Source: Scheffersomyces stipitis CBS 6054
Lineage: Eukaryota; Ascomycota; Pichiomycetes; Serinales; Debaryomycetaceae
Length of the DNA: 64,000 nt
Assembly: GCF_000209165.1 (NCBI RefSeq)
Contig: NC_009042.1
Coordinates: forward strand, 186,001-250,000
Direction: 5' to 3'
Of the stretch, positions 49,356 through 61,700 are shown piece by piece (position 1 is the stretch's first letter; each line of letters begins with the position of its first letter). The notes beneath the pieces are model-generated. The model made no database searches and was not told the DNA's origin. It was given only the letters and a program-made list of their open reading frames with translations. The position numbers and the translations under genes are program-made.

Positions 49356-50925
49356 TAGCGAGCCTAGCGAGACCGCGAGACCGCGAGACTGCTAGCGACA
49401 GTTATTTAGTGAGATAAGAATTAGTGGCGAATTACAGGCAAACGAGGAGGATCTGACAACTCGATTAGCGAGAAGAAGCAGATAAGTGACGGCTTCAATT
49501 GCCATTGGCATATACTAGTCCCGCCTACGCTATATTACAACTCTGTACAACTCTTCCATTCGAGCTTCCTATCTCTGAGATCCAACAGAACTTTCTCTGT
49601 GAGTCTGTCGTGGTGGTTCTGGCGAGACTGGAGGTAGCGAAAGTTGCGGAGGTTATGACGTCAGTGTAGGGCGAAGCCGGCACCTGCTCAGATCTCTGGC
49701 ACTGAGAGCATCACGGAAGGTAGTAGCATTTTGCAATTGTAGGAGTTGTAGGGGACCCCAAGGCGTGTTTGTCCCGGCAATTCTAGCTCCGTGATTCCAG
49801 AAGGGTACACACTTTTTCTGGGGGTGTTCTTTCATATGGCACTGATTTTTCTTCTCGGTATTGGTTATCGTTGTGATTCATGTGCTTCGAGCGGCCGAAT
49901 CCGAAATGTTCCATTTCCTGCATTGCATTTCTTGTCGGTAGAGACTCACCAGGAGGTACGGCGACAGGAGTAACGAAGAGTTAGCGAAGATTTCTGGGTG
50001 CAAGGAAGTGTAATTATTGCCGCGGAGGATATTCAATGTACATAGGGGGTATAGGAGACAGGGTAATAGGAGGCATTGGTGCTTTTAGAACCAATGATCT
50101 CTCACTAACTGGTGGAGGTATTCGAGCGAAGGTAAGCAGAGAAATCTGGCTCAACCCCACTAGTTTCAAAGGTGCGAATCATTGCGATGAGCACAAATTT
50201 AGTGACAGAAAATAGAGAGGAATAATGCAGAATCAGCACGGCCACCGCCATGGAAGTAGACTACCGTTAAGCAGTTGGAAACTAGACAGTCTAAGTCTAG
50301 TAGTCCTAGCAGTGGAATGTGACCTTCTCTCTCGTACGTTACTGAACCTGTTGTAGACTGTAGAAATTGTTGTATGTTTGCTATTGAGCTCCAGAGCCGG
50401 GTTCTGCGAGTCTCGCTACTTCTCCAGTTTTCACGAGATCTCCCTAAACACCAAAAGGTCTAGCCAAGTGGAGAGACTTGCTATGTGAACTTTTGAGCCA
50501 GCGCACATTCTCCATTTCTATAATATCCATTGATATTATTGTACCTCTCTGCTGTCGTTCATAATCGTCATTTCTAGGCGTCATTCATCTCGTCATGATA
50601 TTGTCCCATTCTCTTCTGGTAGTTGGTCCAGCCATTTCCCAGCACCGAAAAAATACCCCTGCTCGCCGGAAAATCTGTCACGCTCACTGCGACTGCAGAG
50701 CTGGCGAGGGCACTGGACCAAGAATAACTAGTCATACAGAGTTAGTTCTCGCTAATTTCTTCACTAAATCTTGCTGAACCTCTCAAATTGTCGAAGTTTC
50801 TTGCTAATTCTCGCTAACTCTCACTATCTCTCTAGCTTCTCGCTAGCATTTGCAAGGGCTCACCACAGTCGCAGCCAGCCCTCGCTAACTCTTCAAGTTC
50901 TCACTACTTTTTGCTCCCTAGCGAG
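49356..50925. repeat. Dispersed heptamer TAGCGAG / CTCGCTA, eight copies
   Basis: TAGCGAG at 49356-49362, 49365-49371, 49466-49472 and 50919-50925; the complement CTCGCTA at 50748-50754, 50810-50816, 50839-50845 and 50881-50887. Near-matches (TAGCGAA, TAGCGAC) lie among them. The left cluster is mainly in one orientation and the right cluster mainly in the other. Confidence 0.8.
49656..49663. promoter_or_regulatory. CRE/ATF palindrome TGACGTCA
   Basis: Perfect 8-base palindrome bound by Sko1/Aca-type bZIP factors in yeasts, about 1.86 kb upstream of the REG1 start and 1.83 kb upstream of the permease start. A second copy lies at 24053-24060 upstream of the PIR gene. Confidence 0.4.
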
Positions 50926-51517
50926 ACCTCCCCTCAGGTCATCCAGCCCATTTTTTGCCGTGCACCTACAACGAGCAAACCAGTTTCATCACTTGTTTTT
51001 CCACAACCAAAACTTGTTTTTCTCTGTCTGCTGTCTTTAGCATTTTCCAAATTTCGATTTTGTTTTTTTCACCTCCACTTTTCCTTCCATCGTCTGTTAT
51101 TTGCCACTCTAGAGACTCCACCTCTCAGTACTACACTGGTGATCTCTCTACCATTGCACAATCACACTAGCGAAAGGTTCGGCCCAATTTATACTAGTAT
51201 TGTTGAAACGGCATTGATACAGATATCAAGCTACTAGCTACAATCACCACTAGCATCACACATCACTACCAGTACCACTATAAATACCAGATTACCACTG
51301 CCACCACTACAATACTAACACGACAGCTACTGCCATACCCCAACCACCACTACTAGAATACCACTTCGCCAACCACTTGATCTTCATACTTTTCCTGAAT
51401 CTCTCAGTCATTCTCATTTCACTTCATCATCATCTTTTCTCATTAATCTTGCCACTAATTCTCACTTCTGCAGCAGTCTAGAATCCATCTTAAATTATCA
51501 CATCCGCCATCTCCAAA

Positions 51518-54500
51518 ATGTCAATGTCCAACAACGAGGTGTTCTGTGGAGGCGCTACCACGTCTCAGCATGTCGACGCTCAGGATGATGATCACTTTGA
51601 GAACACAACGTTTAAGTTGAAACGAACGAGATCCATGGGGCTACTCGACGAGTTCATCCCGGAGAAACTTGCAGCAGCGGCAAGCTCTACAACAACCAAT
51701 ACTGCCGATCAGAATACAGATCATATTGCTTCTACTACTAATACTTCTAGTAACGTATCACATTCTACGGACTTGTCGTCTCTCGCCCACCAGCTGAGCA
51801 TAGACAGCAACATCATCAACGCTGGGGGTGAAAATGATATCATCAACATAGAAAACAATATCATCTCTAACAATGCTGATTCTTCTATTGATTCCGATGC
51901 CATATCACCTCCAGTTTCTTCAGTTTCACCGGGATTGACTCCAACGCCGCTTTCGCTCAAAAGCCCGGAGTTACTACCCCACGACGATACAGACATCACG
52001 ACTGAGCCATCAGTACACGTCGATTACTTGTCACATCAATGGGATGTGAGCGACATTCTGAGATCATGGCGTTATGTGATTCTGAAGAGAAAAGATGTAG
52101 CTAACTCTGCCCGACTCGAGAACGCCAGTTGGCGAACTTGGGCTCAACGTAGATGCAATTTGAAGACGATAAGCCCGGAAGTCGTCAACTGGTCCAAAGA
52201 CTCCGATGTTACGTGGCTCTACGGTCCTATTCTCAAGGATGACAAACCACTCTATCCGGATTCGACTTCTGATCATAAGGCGATCACAACGGCTTCTTCG
52301 GTCGTCGCCGGTGACATTTCCATACCCAACAAGTCACATGTACTGGCACCGAAGCCAATTTTAAAACGTAGAACGGTTCAGGACATGATGATCAGCCATC
52401 TGAACTTGTTGAAGCTCCAGCTTGCCACTAACAAAATGTACCAGAAACAGCGTGAAAAACAGCTTCTGATCCAGCAACAGCAACAGCATCAGCAAAAGCA
52501 GCATATCCAGGACGGAAAGAGCAAACATACGCCCGAATTTGACGACTATGATGCCATTCTGGCCAAGTTGAATTCGCAGTACAAAAATGTCAGCGGCTCT
52601 TCTGAAAATTCATCCCAAAACAGCAGTGTAACCAGGCTTCAAAGTTTGCTTCAGAAATCGCAAGGTTCTACTTCAAATCTCAAGCACCAGCCCCAAACTC
52701 CAGATTTTGGCCCCGCTCTTCTAGCAAAGGATGTAGACGAAGCCGATTTCTCGATGTTTTTAGGTACGTCATCTTCTGCCGCCGCTGCTACTGCTGCTAT
52801 CTCTATAGCCAATGCCGTTCCGGAAAAGGCGAAATCGCCAATTGTGGAAGTTCCTGGCAATGTAGGAAGTTCGATATCTGTTTCAGCAACGGGAACGGGA
52901 ACTGTAACATCTGCTTCTACTTCGAGTTCAGACAGTGTTACGATTCCAGTTACAGAAGAGAAGCATAAGGAAAAACGTCATATTCATTTCAACGACGAAG
53001 TAACCCAATGCATAGCTGTAGATCACTTTTCTGATAACGAGTATGAAGAGGAAGACGATGATTATTACTACGACCCCGATACTGGTTCTGAAGACGAGTT
53101 TGATGGCTACATCTACGAGAATTCTACGAATTACGGTGAAAATGTTGAGTCTACTCCAGCCTACAATAGCGATGAAGACGATGACGATGAAGACGATGAC
53201 GATGAAGACGAAGAGGGTGGCTTTTTCCTCAAGGTGAAGTCGCCTTCAATTCCACAGTCGAACATTCCAGGGTTGCTGGCATCTGCTGGAGGTCAGATTT
53301 CTTCACAACGAGAACCGGAAGCCACTGAAGACTCTGATTCTGTATCTACAAACAATAGCAAGCTGTATAAGACGATTCAGTTGTTACCATCAACTTCGTT
53401 AAACTATGGATCAGACGAAGAAAGCGACGAGGAGAATCCTTACACTTCCAGTTTGTCTCACAATGTCAATAACGACGTAAGTAGAGGTTACGATTACTAC
53501 TACGACTACAACACGGTGTATACGGTCGACCCAAGTCATGCAATCTACGGAACCAACAAGAAAGACACGCCCGATGTAGTAGATGTACCAGAGAACATCA
53601 CTATGGGCTCAAACTTCGACTACGAGATTATAGAGAACGACGACTTTGCTCTGAATATAGACGGAAGAAACGCTTTACCTATAATTAACCCGGCCATCAT
53701 CAACAGCAACAACATCAACAACCAGAACATCAATCAGAATACCGCCAGTTATGTTCAATACAATGCCAGTGCGAATGCTGGGAGTCCAGCTTCTCCTCCA
53801 ACTATTCCCATACCGAAAGCTGCACCTTCTGCCATTCCCAGCTCGATCTCAGGAACGTCTCCTTTCAGTTTGAGTGATTCAGAAAACAGCGACGATGAAT
53901 CTGATGAAGGATTGTCTATTGGAGCCAGAACTTCGTCTCACTCCTTAGCTCAACAAGTGTTTGGCCAGGCAATGTCTGAAAGTGTCAGTAATAATAGTGC
54001 CAAAAGACATTTTCCTGAAGCTTTTGAGACTCCACAACCCTCTTCGGCTCCTGTCAGTAGTATAAATCCTAATCATTCGTCAGCATCAATATCTAAGATG
54101 CCAACCTCGTCTAGTTCGTTATCTCAGCTGTTCTTTGGAGGTGCTGCTTTGACAAAACAGAGGCAGTCGTCGAATTCATTATCTGAACAATTCTTTAATG
54201 CTCAACCAACAACTCCTGCTTCAATTCTGCAGCCACAACCACAGCACCAAGCTACAGACGTAGGTTCCAGTCAGTGGTTTACCGTTTCCCCTGAGAGCTC
54301 GCCTGCTCCATTGCAGAAGACACTTTCGAATACCCAGAGAAAGGCTTCTCCCTTACCTCCACATACCACTTCAGCGAATGCCTTTCTGGGAAATACAACT
54401 CCTCCACCACTGCAACCTCCTACCGGTCTGACATCGAGGCAACAGTCCAAGACGTTCTTGTTTGACGATTCAGACTCAGACTCAGACGTAGACTACGTAG

Positions 54501-54715
54501 AGAATGTAGCCCCGTTGAATGTGGCAGGCCCCGGAGCCAACAGCCCGAGCTATGCGACATTGGCCCTGGTAGCAGACAAGAGCGGTGTGAAGTCGCCGTC
54601 CCCTGATGTTTCTAATGCCAATGAGAATAACGATAATCAAAGTCCTCAGTCTCGAAACATAGTGGGTCAGGCTAAGGGTTTGGCCAACCACTTCTTAGGC
54701 GGCTGGAAGCAGTAG
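51518..54715 (+). CDS. REG1: REG1-like regulatory subunit of protein phosphatase 1 (Glc7)
   Basis: 1065 residues from ATG at 51518. Residues about 175-240 (ILRSWRYVILKRKDVANSAR, LENASWRTWAQRRCNLKTIS, VTWLYGPIL) are the conserved fungal Reg1/Reg2 domain. The PP1-docking motif RHIHF at 487-491 within KRHIHFNDEVTQCIAVDHFS matches the RHIRF-type Glc7 site of Reg1. The remainder is Ser/Asn/Asp-rich and likely disordered, with an acidic run around 550-570 and several SLA/SLS..FF repeats (SSSLSQLFFGGAALT, SNSLSEQFFNAQPTT). Reg1 directs Glc7 to Snf1 and Mig1-linked targets and so keeps glucose repression on. The very long upstream region suggests complex control. Confidence 0.88.
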   Translation: MSMSNNEVFCGGATTSQHVDAQDDDHFENTTFKLKRTRSMGLLDEFIPEKLAAAASSTTTNTADQNTDHIASTTNTSSNVSHSTDLSSLAHQLSIDSNIINAGGENDIINIENNIISNNADSSIDSDAISPPVSSVSPGLTPTPLSLKSPELLPHDDTDITTEPSVHVDYLSHQWDVSDILRSWRYVILKRKDVANSARLENASWRTWAQRRCNLKTISPEVVNWSKDSDVTWLYGPILKDDKPLYPDSTSDHKAITTASSVVAGDISIPNKSHVLAPKPILKRRTVQDMMISHLNLLKLQLATNKMYQKQREKQLLIQQQQQHQQKQHIQDGKSKHTPEFDDYDAILAKLNSQYKNVSGSSENSSQNSSVTRLQSLLQKSQGSTSNLKHQPQTPDFGPALLAKDVDEADFSMFLGTSSSAAAATAAISIANAVPEKAKSPIVEVPGNVGSSISVSATGTGTVTSASTSSSDSVTIPVTEEKHKEKRHIHFNDEVTQCIAVDHFSDNEYEEEDDDYYYDPDTGSEDEFDGYIYENSTNYGENVESTPAYNSDEDDDDEDDDDEDEEGGFFLKVKSPSIPQSNIPGLLASAGGQISSQREPEATEDSDSVSTNNSKLYKTIQLLPSTSLNYGSDEESDEENPYTSSLSHNVNNDVSRGYDYYYDYNTVYTVDPSHAIYGTNKKDTPDVVDVPENITMGSNFDYEIIENDDFALNIDGRNALPIINPAIINSNNINNQNINQNTASYVQYNASANAGSPASPPTIPIPKAAPSAIPSSISGTSPFSLSDSENSDDESDEGLSIGARTSSHSLAQQVFGQAMSESVSNNSAKRHFPEAFETPQPSSAPVSSINPNHSSASISKMPTSSSSLSQLFFGGAALTKQRQSSNSLSEQFFNAQPTTPASILQPQPQHQATDVGSSQWFTVSPESSPAPLQKTLSNTQRKASPLPPHTTSANAFLGNTTPPPLQPPTGLTSRQQSKTFLFDDSDSDSDVDYVENVAPLNVAGPGANSPSYATLALVADKSGVKSPSPDVSNANENNDNQSPQSRNIVGQAKGLANHFLGGWKQ

Positions 54716-56280
54716 AACAAGGAAAAAGAAGATACCTTAAGCGGAAAGTTACCGGAGTGATAATGTTGTTTTAATATTAATATTGAAGTTAATGATATTA
54801 ACATGTCAAGCCAGATTTCACTCATATAAATACGCATAGACAGTGACCACTATAGCCACCAGAATTATTCACAATCAAACCTACGAAGATCCCGAATCCA
54901 CGCTAGTGCTTAATAGCACCTTTCGGGCACCGAGGCCGCAGCACGCGAGCCATAGTAACTCGTCTGGTATACCATGTCTATTTTGCTTTTATTTCATACA
55001 GTTTAATCATTACATGTACTATAGAAAGGTGTAGATCTTTACGGGAGTACTACTGAAATCGGTTTAGCACAGTATTGGAGGCTCGTAAAGTGGTGTAGAA
55101 TTACTCAATTTCTATTTGCAATTAAGAATTAACTTGATTACATTCAAACTAGTATGGGACTATAGATACGAAGAACTTTCTTGGATTAGGGAACTAATGA
55201 AGAACTACTATGGGATAAGTATTGAGAGAAGAGCCAATTATTCAATATAGAACCAATTCGGTAATGGTCTCTGGAGAAAAGTGCTATGGAACCCAAAATA
55301 CATTTTACGACCACTTAATGTAGAATTTTTTATTGATATTTCGTGAGAGATTTTCTTTTCGATTCTCTTTGGTTGTCTTCTATACACTATAGATCCAGTG
55401 TAAAAGTACCAGCAATGGAAGTATGGAATCATAAATGGAACCGTATAATAGAACCGTATAACCTGCTATGTTCAACATGCAGGAATCTCAACAAAAATTT
55501 GGCTATCATACAGATCTAGAAGTGGTTGGTACACGACCACTTCAGCGAAGTGAAAGCTAAGAATGGACAACGAGGATTAACGCAAGGAGTATGAACATGG
55601 ATGAATAGCATGCCTTGTGATGTAAATTGGGGTCAAAGAATGAGTGAAATAGCATTCTCGAAAAGAGTGGTTTTATATAGTAAGTGGGAGCTACCAATAG
55701 AATATAACCCGAAATAAGAATACCTGTATATAGTGCCACTTATCATCTGTCCTGCAGATTCTACTACAATAGACAAGGCAAATAGTCATGTTTAAATATT
55801 AATGTATATTTTGGTCTTTTCATATCAAGAAGGCAAAAGTTAGAAAGTCGAGAAACGGATAGCAGGTCTAAACTGCAATCAATCGACGACATATTTAGCA
55901 ACTGCGACATTTTCCTGGCTCAGAAGCTGCTCTGAATCTTTGTAAACACGTTCATTATAAATTACAAATAGGAATACGAATAGAGCCAAGAACAATCTAA
56001 CGAAACATTAATAAGGTTCCGAATATCCCATCTAGAGTTATTGGAGGTTTCAGAAGAGTCTAACGGAACTTGAAACCTTAGAGAACAGCTTGCAACCATT
56101 GACACGTTGAAGCTCTTAGAGAACTCATAAAGACACATTATACGTTAGGAGAAAGGCTCATACGAATAGACAGTCTGTTTCAATCATAAATTATAAAATT
56201 CATAAAGGACTTATCTTCCACTGTTAGTTTCACAAGCCTCAAACTCATAAACAGCACTTATTATATAATATTCATCCACA
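54716..56280. other. Intergenic, nothing recognised
   Basis: 1.56 kb between REG1 and the STIMATE-like gene. A small hairpin AAGTGGT TGGTACACG ACCACTT lies around 55522-55544. Open frames in it start at non-ATG codons or are low complexity. No tRNA found. Confidence 0.5.
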
Positions 56281-57369
56281 ATGACTTGTCTGAAGATACA
56301 CCCGTCAGATATACTTTCTCTTCCGGTCATAATACTCTCGCTTGTTCTACCTGTCTCGTTCAACGCCCGAAGCAACAACGATTCGAGTCCTGATGACGGA
56401 AAATGTGAGTTGATAGGGACATTTTCGCTCTTGACTCAGGCATTTTTGGGTCTTCTTTGTCTTCTGTCGCTTATAATCAAACGTTCCTACGAGTATCCCA
56501 TTAGGAGAACATGGTCTGTGTGGTTTTTCGATGTTTCCAAACAGTTGATTGGTGCTTTAGGTGTTCACATCTTCAATGTTCTACTTTCTCTTATCAAGCT
56601 GGGAGACCTAGGGGACGAAATTGCTGATAAACTGAAGCTTCCCAAAGTACCCAACTCTCCCGTCGTAGCTCCACCGGCCTCTGAAGGATCAGACCCATGC
56701 GATTGGTACTTCCTCAACATCGTTTTTGATTGCACTGTAGGTGTTTTCATCTTGTACCATGTTTTCAAAGTAGTTACCAAATTCTGTAAGTCGTATTTGG
56801 GCATTACTCAGATCGAGTCTGGCCAGTATGGACCGGATGTGAATCGGCCATCAGTGCGGGCATACTTGAAGCAGTTGCTGATCTACTTCACTTCGTTGAT
56901 GATTACCAAACTCATTTTGTTTGTAGCTATGGAATGCTTTGAGACTCAATTATTGTGGATTACGAAGCACATTTTGCTTGTCTGGCTAGACGAGTATCCC
57001 GACGAATTTGAAATCTTCATTGTCATGTTTGTGGTACCGATTTTCATGAACTGTTTGCAACTTGTGTTGATTGACAACTTCATCCGTAATCAGGTCTGGC
57101 TGAGAGTCAACAAACGGATGCATGAAGAACATCCAAACGACAGGGACGTACAAGTCCAACAACAGGAAATAGCCGAACTCCTTCAAGAGGAACTCCTAGC
57201 TCAGGAGGAAGTCCAAATTGTCGTCACAGATAACGAGAATCAGATCCAAAGCAAACAGAGTCTCCAGATTCACGAATGTGTAAATAACAGCGATAGTAGT
57301 GACAGCAGCCATTCCACTTTGGTAGACAAGAAGCAGAAGAATAGTTACGGAACCTTTGACGAGGTATAA
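56281..57369 (+). CDS. STIMATE-family vacuolar/ER membrane protein (YPL162C-like)
   Basis: 362 residues from ATG at 56281, with about five to six helices. Family marks: CELIGTFSLLTQAFLGLLCL, KRSYEYPIRRTWSVWFFDVS, KQLIGALGVHIFNVLLSLI, CDWYFLNIVFDCTVGVFILY, GQYG then YLKQLLIYFTSLMITKLILF, and VVPIFMNCLQLVLIDNFIRN. This is the pattern of the STIMATE/TMEM110 family, whose yeast member YPL162C is a vacuolar membrane protein of unknown function; the animal protein regulates ER-plasma membrane contacts. The C-terminal 90 residues are hydrophilic and Gln/Glu/Ser-rich. Confidence 0.8.
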   Translation: MTCLKIHPSDILSLPVIILSLVLPVSFNARSNNDSSPDDGKCELIGTFSLLTQAFLGLLCLLSLIIKRSYEYPIRRTWSVWFFDVSKQLIGALGVHIFNVLLSLIKLGDLGDEIADKLKLPKVPNSPVVAPPASEGSDPCDWYFLNIVFDCTVGVFILYHVFKVVTKFCKSYLGITQIESGQYGPDVNRPSVRAYLKQLLIYFTSLMITKLILFVAMECFETQLLWITKHILLVWLDEYPDEFEIFIVMFVVPIFMNCLQLVLIDNFIRNQVWLRVNKRMHEEHPNDRDVQVQQQEIAELLQEELLAQEEVQIVVTDNENQIQSKQSLQIHECVNNSDSSDSSHSTLVDKKQKNSYGTFDEV

Positions 57370-57647
57370 TTCGAGCATACGAAGTTACTTTTATTTATTC
57401 ATAAGTCTAGCATATATGTACAGGTGGAATTACTATTAACAGGTGGAAATAATATGAAGAGTTGATAATTCTATTCTGAAGAACTTGAAGATTTGAGTAA
57501 TAAAATTGAAAATCTAATGATTCTTCACGACTTTTTGCAATATTCAATTATTTCATACAAGAATTCTTCAGCACTTACTTCAAGAACAATATCATAAGAT
57601 AAACCATAAGTGAGAGTTGACCAACTGGATCAACCTACTCAGTCCAT

Positions 57648-57830
57648 CTAGTTGGTCTCGAAGCCAAAGCCTTTCATGCAGACCTTGTATCCTTGGATCA
57701 ATTCGTTGCACTTTCCACTTTCTTGACCGTTGAAGAGAAGACATTCATCTCTCAACTTCTTTTCGTCGAGGCACACACAGCAGGGCTTGGGCTTGTTTTC
57801 TTTCTTGATTTCACAGGCTGGAGCTGACAT
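57648..57830 (-). CDS. COX17: COX17, copper chaperone for cytochrome c oxidase
   Basis: 60 residues. The ATG at 57830 (MSAPACEIKKENKPK) is chosen over an in-frame TTG at 57866. It has the copper-binding CCVC and the twin CX9C helices (CLDEKKLRDEC and CNELIQGYKVC), ending KGFGFETN, almost the full Cox17 pattern. Cox17 carries Cu(I) in the mitochondrial intermembrane space to Sco1 and Cox11, and is imported by the Mia40 route. It faces VPS54 across a 0.9 kb divergent region. Confidence 0.97.
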   Translation of the reverse strand: MSAPACEIKKENKPKPCCVCLDEKKLRDECLLFNGQESGKCNELIQGYKVCMKGFGFETN

Positions 57831-58746
57831 TTTGGTCGTAGAGTTGGACTTTTGGGATGTTTTCAAGTGGTTTCTGCAGAGAAAGTGGTGCCATTAGGTT
57901 CAGTTAAGTATTAGTAATGGTAAAGGTGGATTGCACCATATGTCGCGATGTCGTGTGCGACATTTGGTGATGTTAGATGAGCAAATTATAGAGAATACAA
58001 CATAGAGTTTGGCAAGAGCTAATTTGAAGTAGTATATAGTTCATTCTGATTCTTGTAAATCTAGAGAAGTTGGAGGGATATATTGAAACTGATATAATCT
58101 ACAGTGTTCAGTGGAAGCTGTTGGTGCTTTTTAGAACTATGAGAAGGGTGACGACTACCATAAAAAGAGCAATTTGGAAGTTGGATATGGGATTGTCGAA
58201 TTCCACTCCTTGTTCTAAATATACCATCGCAACTTCATGTCTTCATATCATCATCTTATCTTATTAGTATACCTATATTCTAAGAATCATATAATATATG
58301 CCACGCCGACATTTCAATATATTCACGTGACCTTTAACAACAAGTATTGCGACACAGCGACATTATTCCCACTATAGCCATGTAAATATTACCCAGAAAT
58401 GTACCATGTCCATCTTTAGATCTGTTCCTTTATCAGCATTGGATCTTTTCGCGACTGAAGCAACGATTTGTTGTTCTACGTCGGTTTGAACTGCATTGCT
58501 GTTGTTTTCTCGCTCACAGATTTGTAATTCTTTTTAATTCGTGAAGTCTCCAACAGATTCATTATTATTCAGTATCAGATCGAGTAGACTAACCTTAGAA
58601 GTCAGCAAACTACACCAAATTGCAATTATAAGAAGCATCAATTAACAATTCAGTCTTATATATCACTATCATTTTGTCAATTTTATCTAAACTATCAATT
58701 ATTCCCATTAATTCTTTGCCATCACTTCATCATAGATCTATTTTCA
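57831..58746. other. Divergent promoter region of COX17 and VPS54
   Basis: 916 AT-rich bases. TCACGTGA (perfect Cbf1-type site) at 58323-58330 is the only clear element. The 65-codon frame at 58070-58267 begins with TTG and is not accepted. Confidence 0.5.
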
Positions 58747-61700
58747 ATGCCGGAAGAAAAGATACCAGACACGATTCTCCGCAAAGCGTCCGTCAACGAG
58801 TCAGAAGACCTCAACGATGATCTTCAGAATGTTCTGGACGACTCTGAGAGTCTGGACACGTTTTCCAACATCCAATCGGCCAACATGCCTTATTCGAATA
58901 GTGTCCATAATGCCATTCCAAGTGGAAAGCACAGAAGAACAGGCTCCGCCATGTCGTTCAGAAACAGCATCGACAATGAGAGTGTTTTTTCATCTACTGT
59001 CTACTACAACATCCTCAATTCACAGCTGGTTAACCCCGACGACTCACTCAATACAATACAGGGAGAATACCTGCCATTGGGACCTAACTCCATCTACGAG
59101 TTAACTATAGGGTCCGACACAGCCCGAGCTCGTAGAAAGAAGGCTCCTAAATCATCTGTCACTATCAATGGTGGGCTAACAACGGTAGCAAACTTGAAGT
59201 TTCCAACCACAAGAGACATACCCCAGATCCAGTTGGTTAAGCTCAAGTCGCGTGTCAAGGATTCGGATTTGCAGGCCAAGTATGTAGCGAATCTCGAAGA
59301 CGAGTACAAGTCCTTTGAGCTGAGCTACAGACAGCTTACTCAGGATACGTTATTTAAGTTCACACAACAGGAACAGGGTAAAGTGTCTGCGTCGTCGTCT
59401 GTGGCTAATTTCCAGGATGTAGAGTTTGGATCTGATGAGTTGAGTGCGATACCGAAAGTGTATCTCGAGGAAGAGTTCCGTCTTGATGATCCCCGAGTTT
59501 TCAAGCAAGTAATTGAAGGTGCCAGTATAATACCCTCAGATAATGACGATCCTTCTTCTCACTTAGTGAACAACACCGCGCTTCAAGAGAGAATCTCGCA
59601 CTATTTGGACATCGTAGAAGTCAGTCTCATCAAGGAGATCTCCAAGACATCAGACTCTTTTTTCCTGACGATAGGCGATATCGAAAAGATCCAGACACAT
59701 CTGAACGAATGTGTAGATAAGTTCCAGAGCATGAAGGAGAAACTTGAACAAGTTGAAAATGGCCATTCCAGGAAGGGCTTACAGATCTTTGATAAACTTG
59801 TTCAGAAGAAAAATGTAGAGCACTTGGAGTCATGTTTGTTACAATTAAAATATGTAGTTTCCACATTTGATTTGGCTAACAAGTCGTTCACGAATTCGCA
59901 ATATTCAAAATGCTTGACGGAAACAATTCTCACGGAATGCTTGGTAGAAGGTTTAAATAAAAACCAGATTGAAGATGAAAGTCTTCGAGCCCTCTATCCA
60001 AGTTTTCAGTTTCCTCTTGTGGATTTGACTGGTTTGCCTGCATTGATCCATCTTCGTAATGATCTTCAAACCCTCAAGGACGAATGTAGCAAAGGATACA
60101 TCAACGACTTCATACAGGTGCTATTGGACGATTTACGTACACATTGCCGTTCAGTACCGGTGCAAGATACACTCAACAGACTCTATAATGGTATTGACAA
60201 GACGAAGAAATACCACTCAAAGCCCGTCAACAATTCTTATCTTGTGATCACAGACTCTAAGCGTCAGCAATTGATGGATTATGTCCGAAACTTAGCCAAG
60301 TCAGGCAGAATGGTACAAGCATATTCGTCATATCAGGATCGTATCATGACTGAAATCAAGGATATCATCAAGACCAATCTTCCCACACAATCACAAAATG
60401 GATCTACAGATATGTCCAACACGCCATCTAGATCTGCGTCTGTACCGCCTGAGAGTTTGAATAGCAATCCTTCTGCAATTTCTCAAAGTCAAACTGGTGA
60501 ATCTTTGCAAGTTCCTCATTCTACAAACACTTCATTGTCTTCTAACATCAAGTCGCTTACACCTAAAGAATTTGAACAGATGTTTATCAAAACGTATGCG
60601 GATTTATCAGAATGTTTGCGTAGACTCACTGCTCACCAGAAGTTGCTACTTGATTTGGCACTTACGACTACAACTTCACTCGCTCCTGATTTTGATATCA
60701 TGTCGCTTGACATTTCCATAGCCATCAGTAAGGCGATAGAGCTAACTCAAGTAAGACTTACCAGAGTTATCAATGTTAGACTGGAACAAACTGCCGACCT
60801 CACTGTACCTTTCTATCTCAGATTGAACTCTATCACGTCTGCTTACTTGCAAGAGTGTGAGCTTATATCTCCCGGCTTCAACGGAAGTGCACTCAGTGAG
60901 TGGTTCAGAAACCACTTGAACTACTTTGTGCACAGATTTCATCATAATGCATTGAAGGCTTTGGTAACAGATACAAACAGGGATACTTGGAAGGAAGTAA
61001 CTCTGGCAGAAGCACTTTCTGAGGCTCAGGAAATTGTAGACGAAATCACAGGCTATACTGACTACATTCTCCTTAATGGTAACACTGGTTTTTCTGGTGA
61101 AAAGTGGCTAGAACCGCTTGATTTCCATGAAAAACCAGAAGTTCACCAAGATACAAAGGTTGTAGAAAATGACAAGATTCGTGTAACTATTGGCTCCGAG
61201 AGCTTTATGATTCCTAGCTTAGCGCTTAGATCTGTTAGACAAATTAGGGATTATCTAATTATCGCCAAGGTATTCACAAGTACAGCTTCTTCCATCGAAA
61301 ACAACCTCTTGAACTACTTCAAGTTGTTGAATTCCAAGACTTATCAAGCGGTTTTGAATGCTGGAGCTACCAGAACAGCCGGGTTGAAGCATATTTTTCC
61401 CAAGCATATAGCCTTATGTATTCAGTTGGTGGAGTTCAATTTGTCTTTGTTGGACAGGTTGAAGACAGTTTTCCCTTCTCGAGAATCCACTCCAGTTCCT
61501 GTTAGTGGATCGCCCAGTGAGGATTTGTCTTTCGCCAGAATCATCAGCAACTACAAAGACCATGAGAATGAACTTTTCTCCAAACTTGTGTCTATTTTGC
61601 ACGATAGAACTGTCACCCATAGTGCTACTATTAAGAACATTAACTGGTCAGAGCCTCTTAAACATCCGCAGCAGTGCCATCAGTATATGGAAACTTTGGT

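Larger units (their letters stand above)
47830..51517. other. 3.7 kb gene-free stretch upstream of REG1
   Basis: Between the permease and REG1, divergently transcribed. No open frame here is acceptable as a gene; the longest begin with ATG by chance and have low-complexity products. It holds the TAGCGAG heptamer cluster (49356-50925), a CRE palindrome TGACGTCA at 49656-49663, several GA-rich and, nearer to REG1, CT- and CACTAC-rich segments (51240-51480). The last part is probably a long 5' leader of REG1. A long non-coding transcript is possible but nothing shows it directly. Confidence 0.5.

Noticed and set aside
47830..51517. Protein genes in the REG1 upstream region
   Set aside because: All open frames are at most about 110 codons, low complexity or rich in Ser/Leu/Phe from CT-rich DNA, and show no family pattern.
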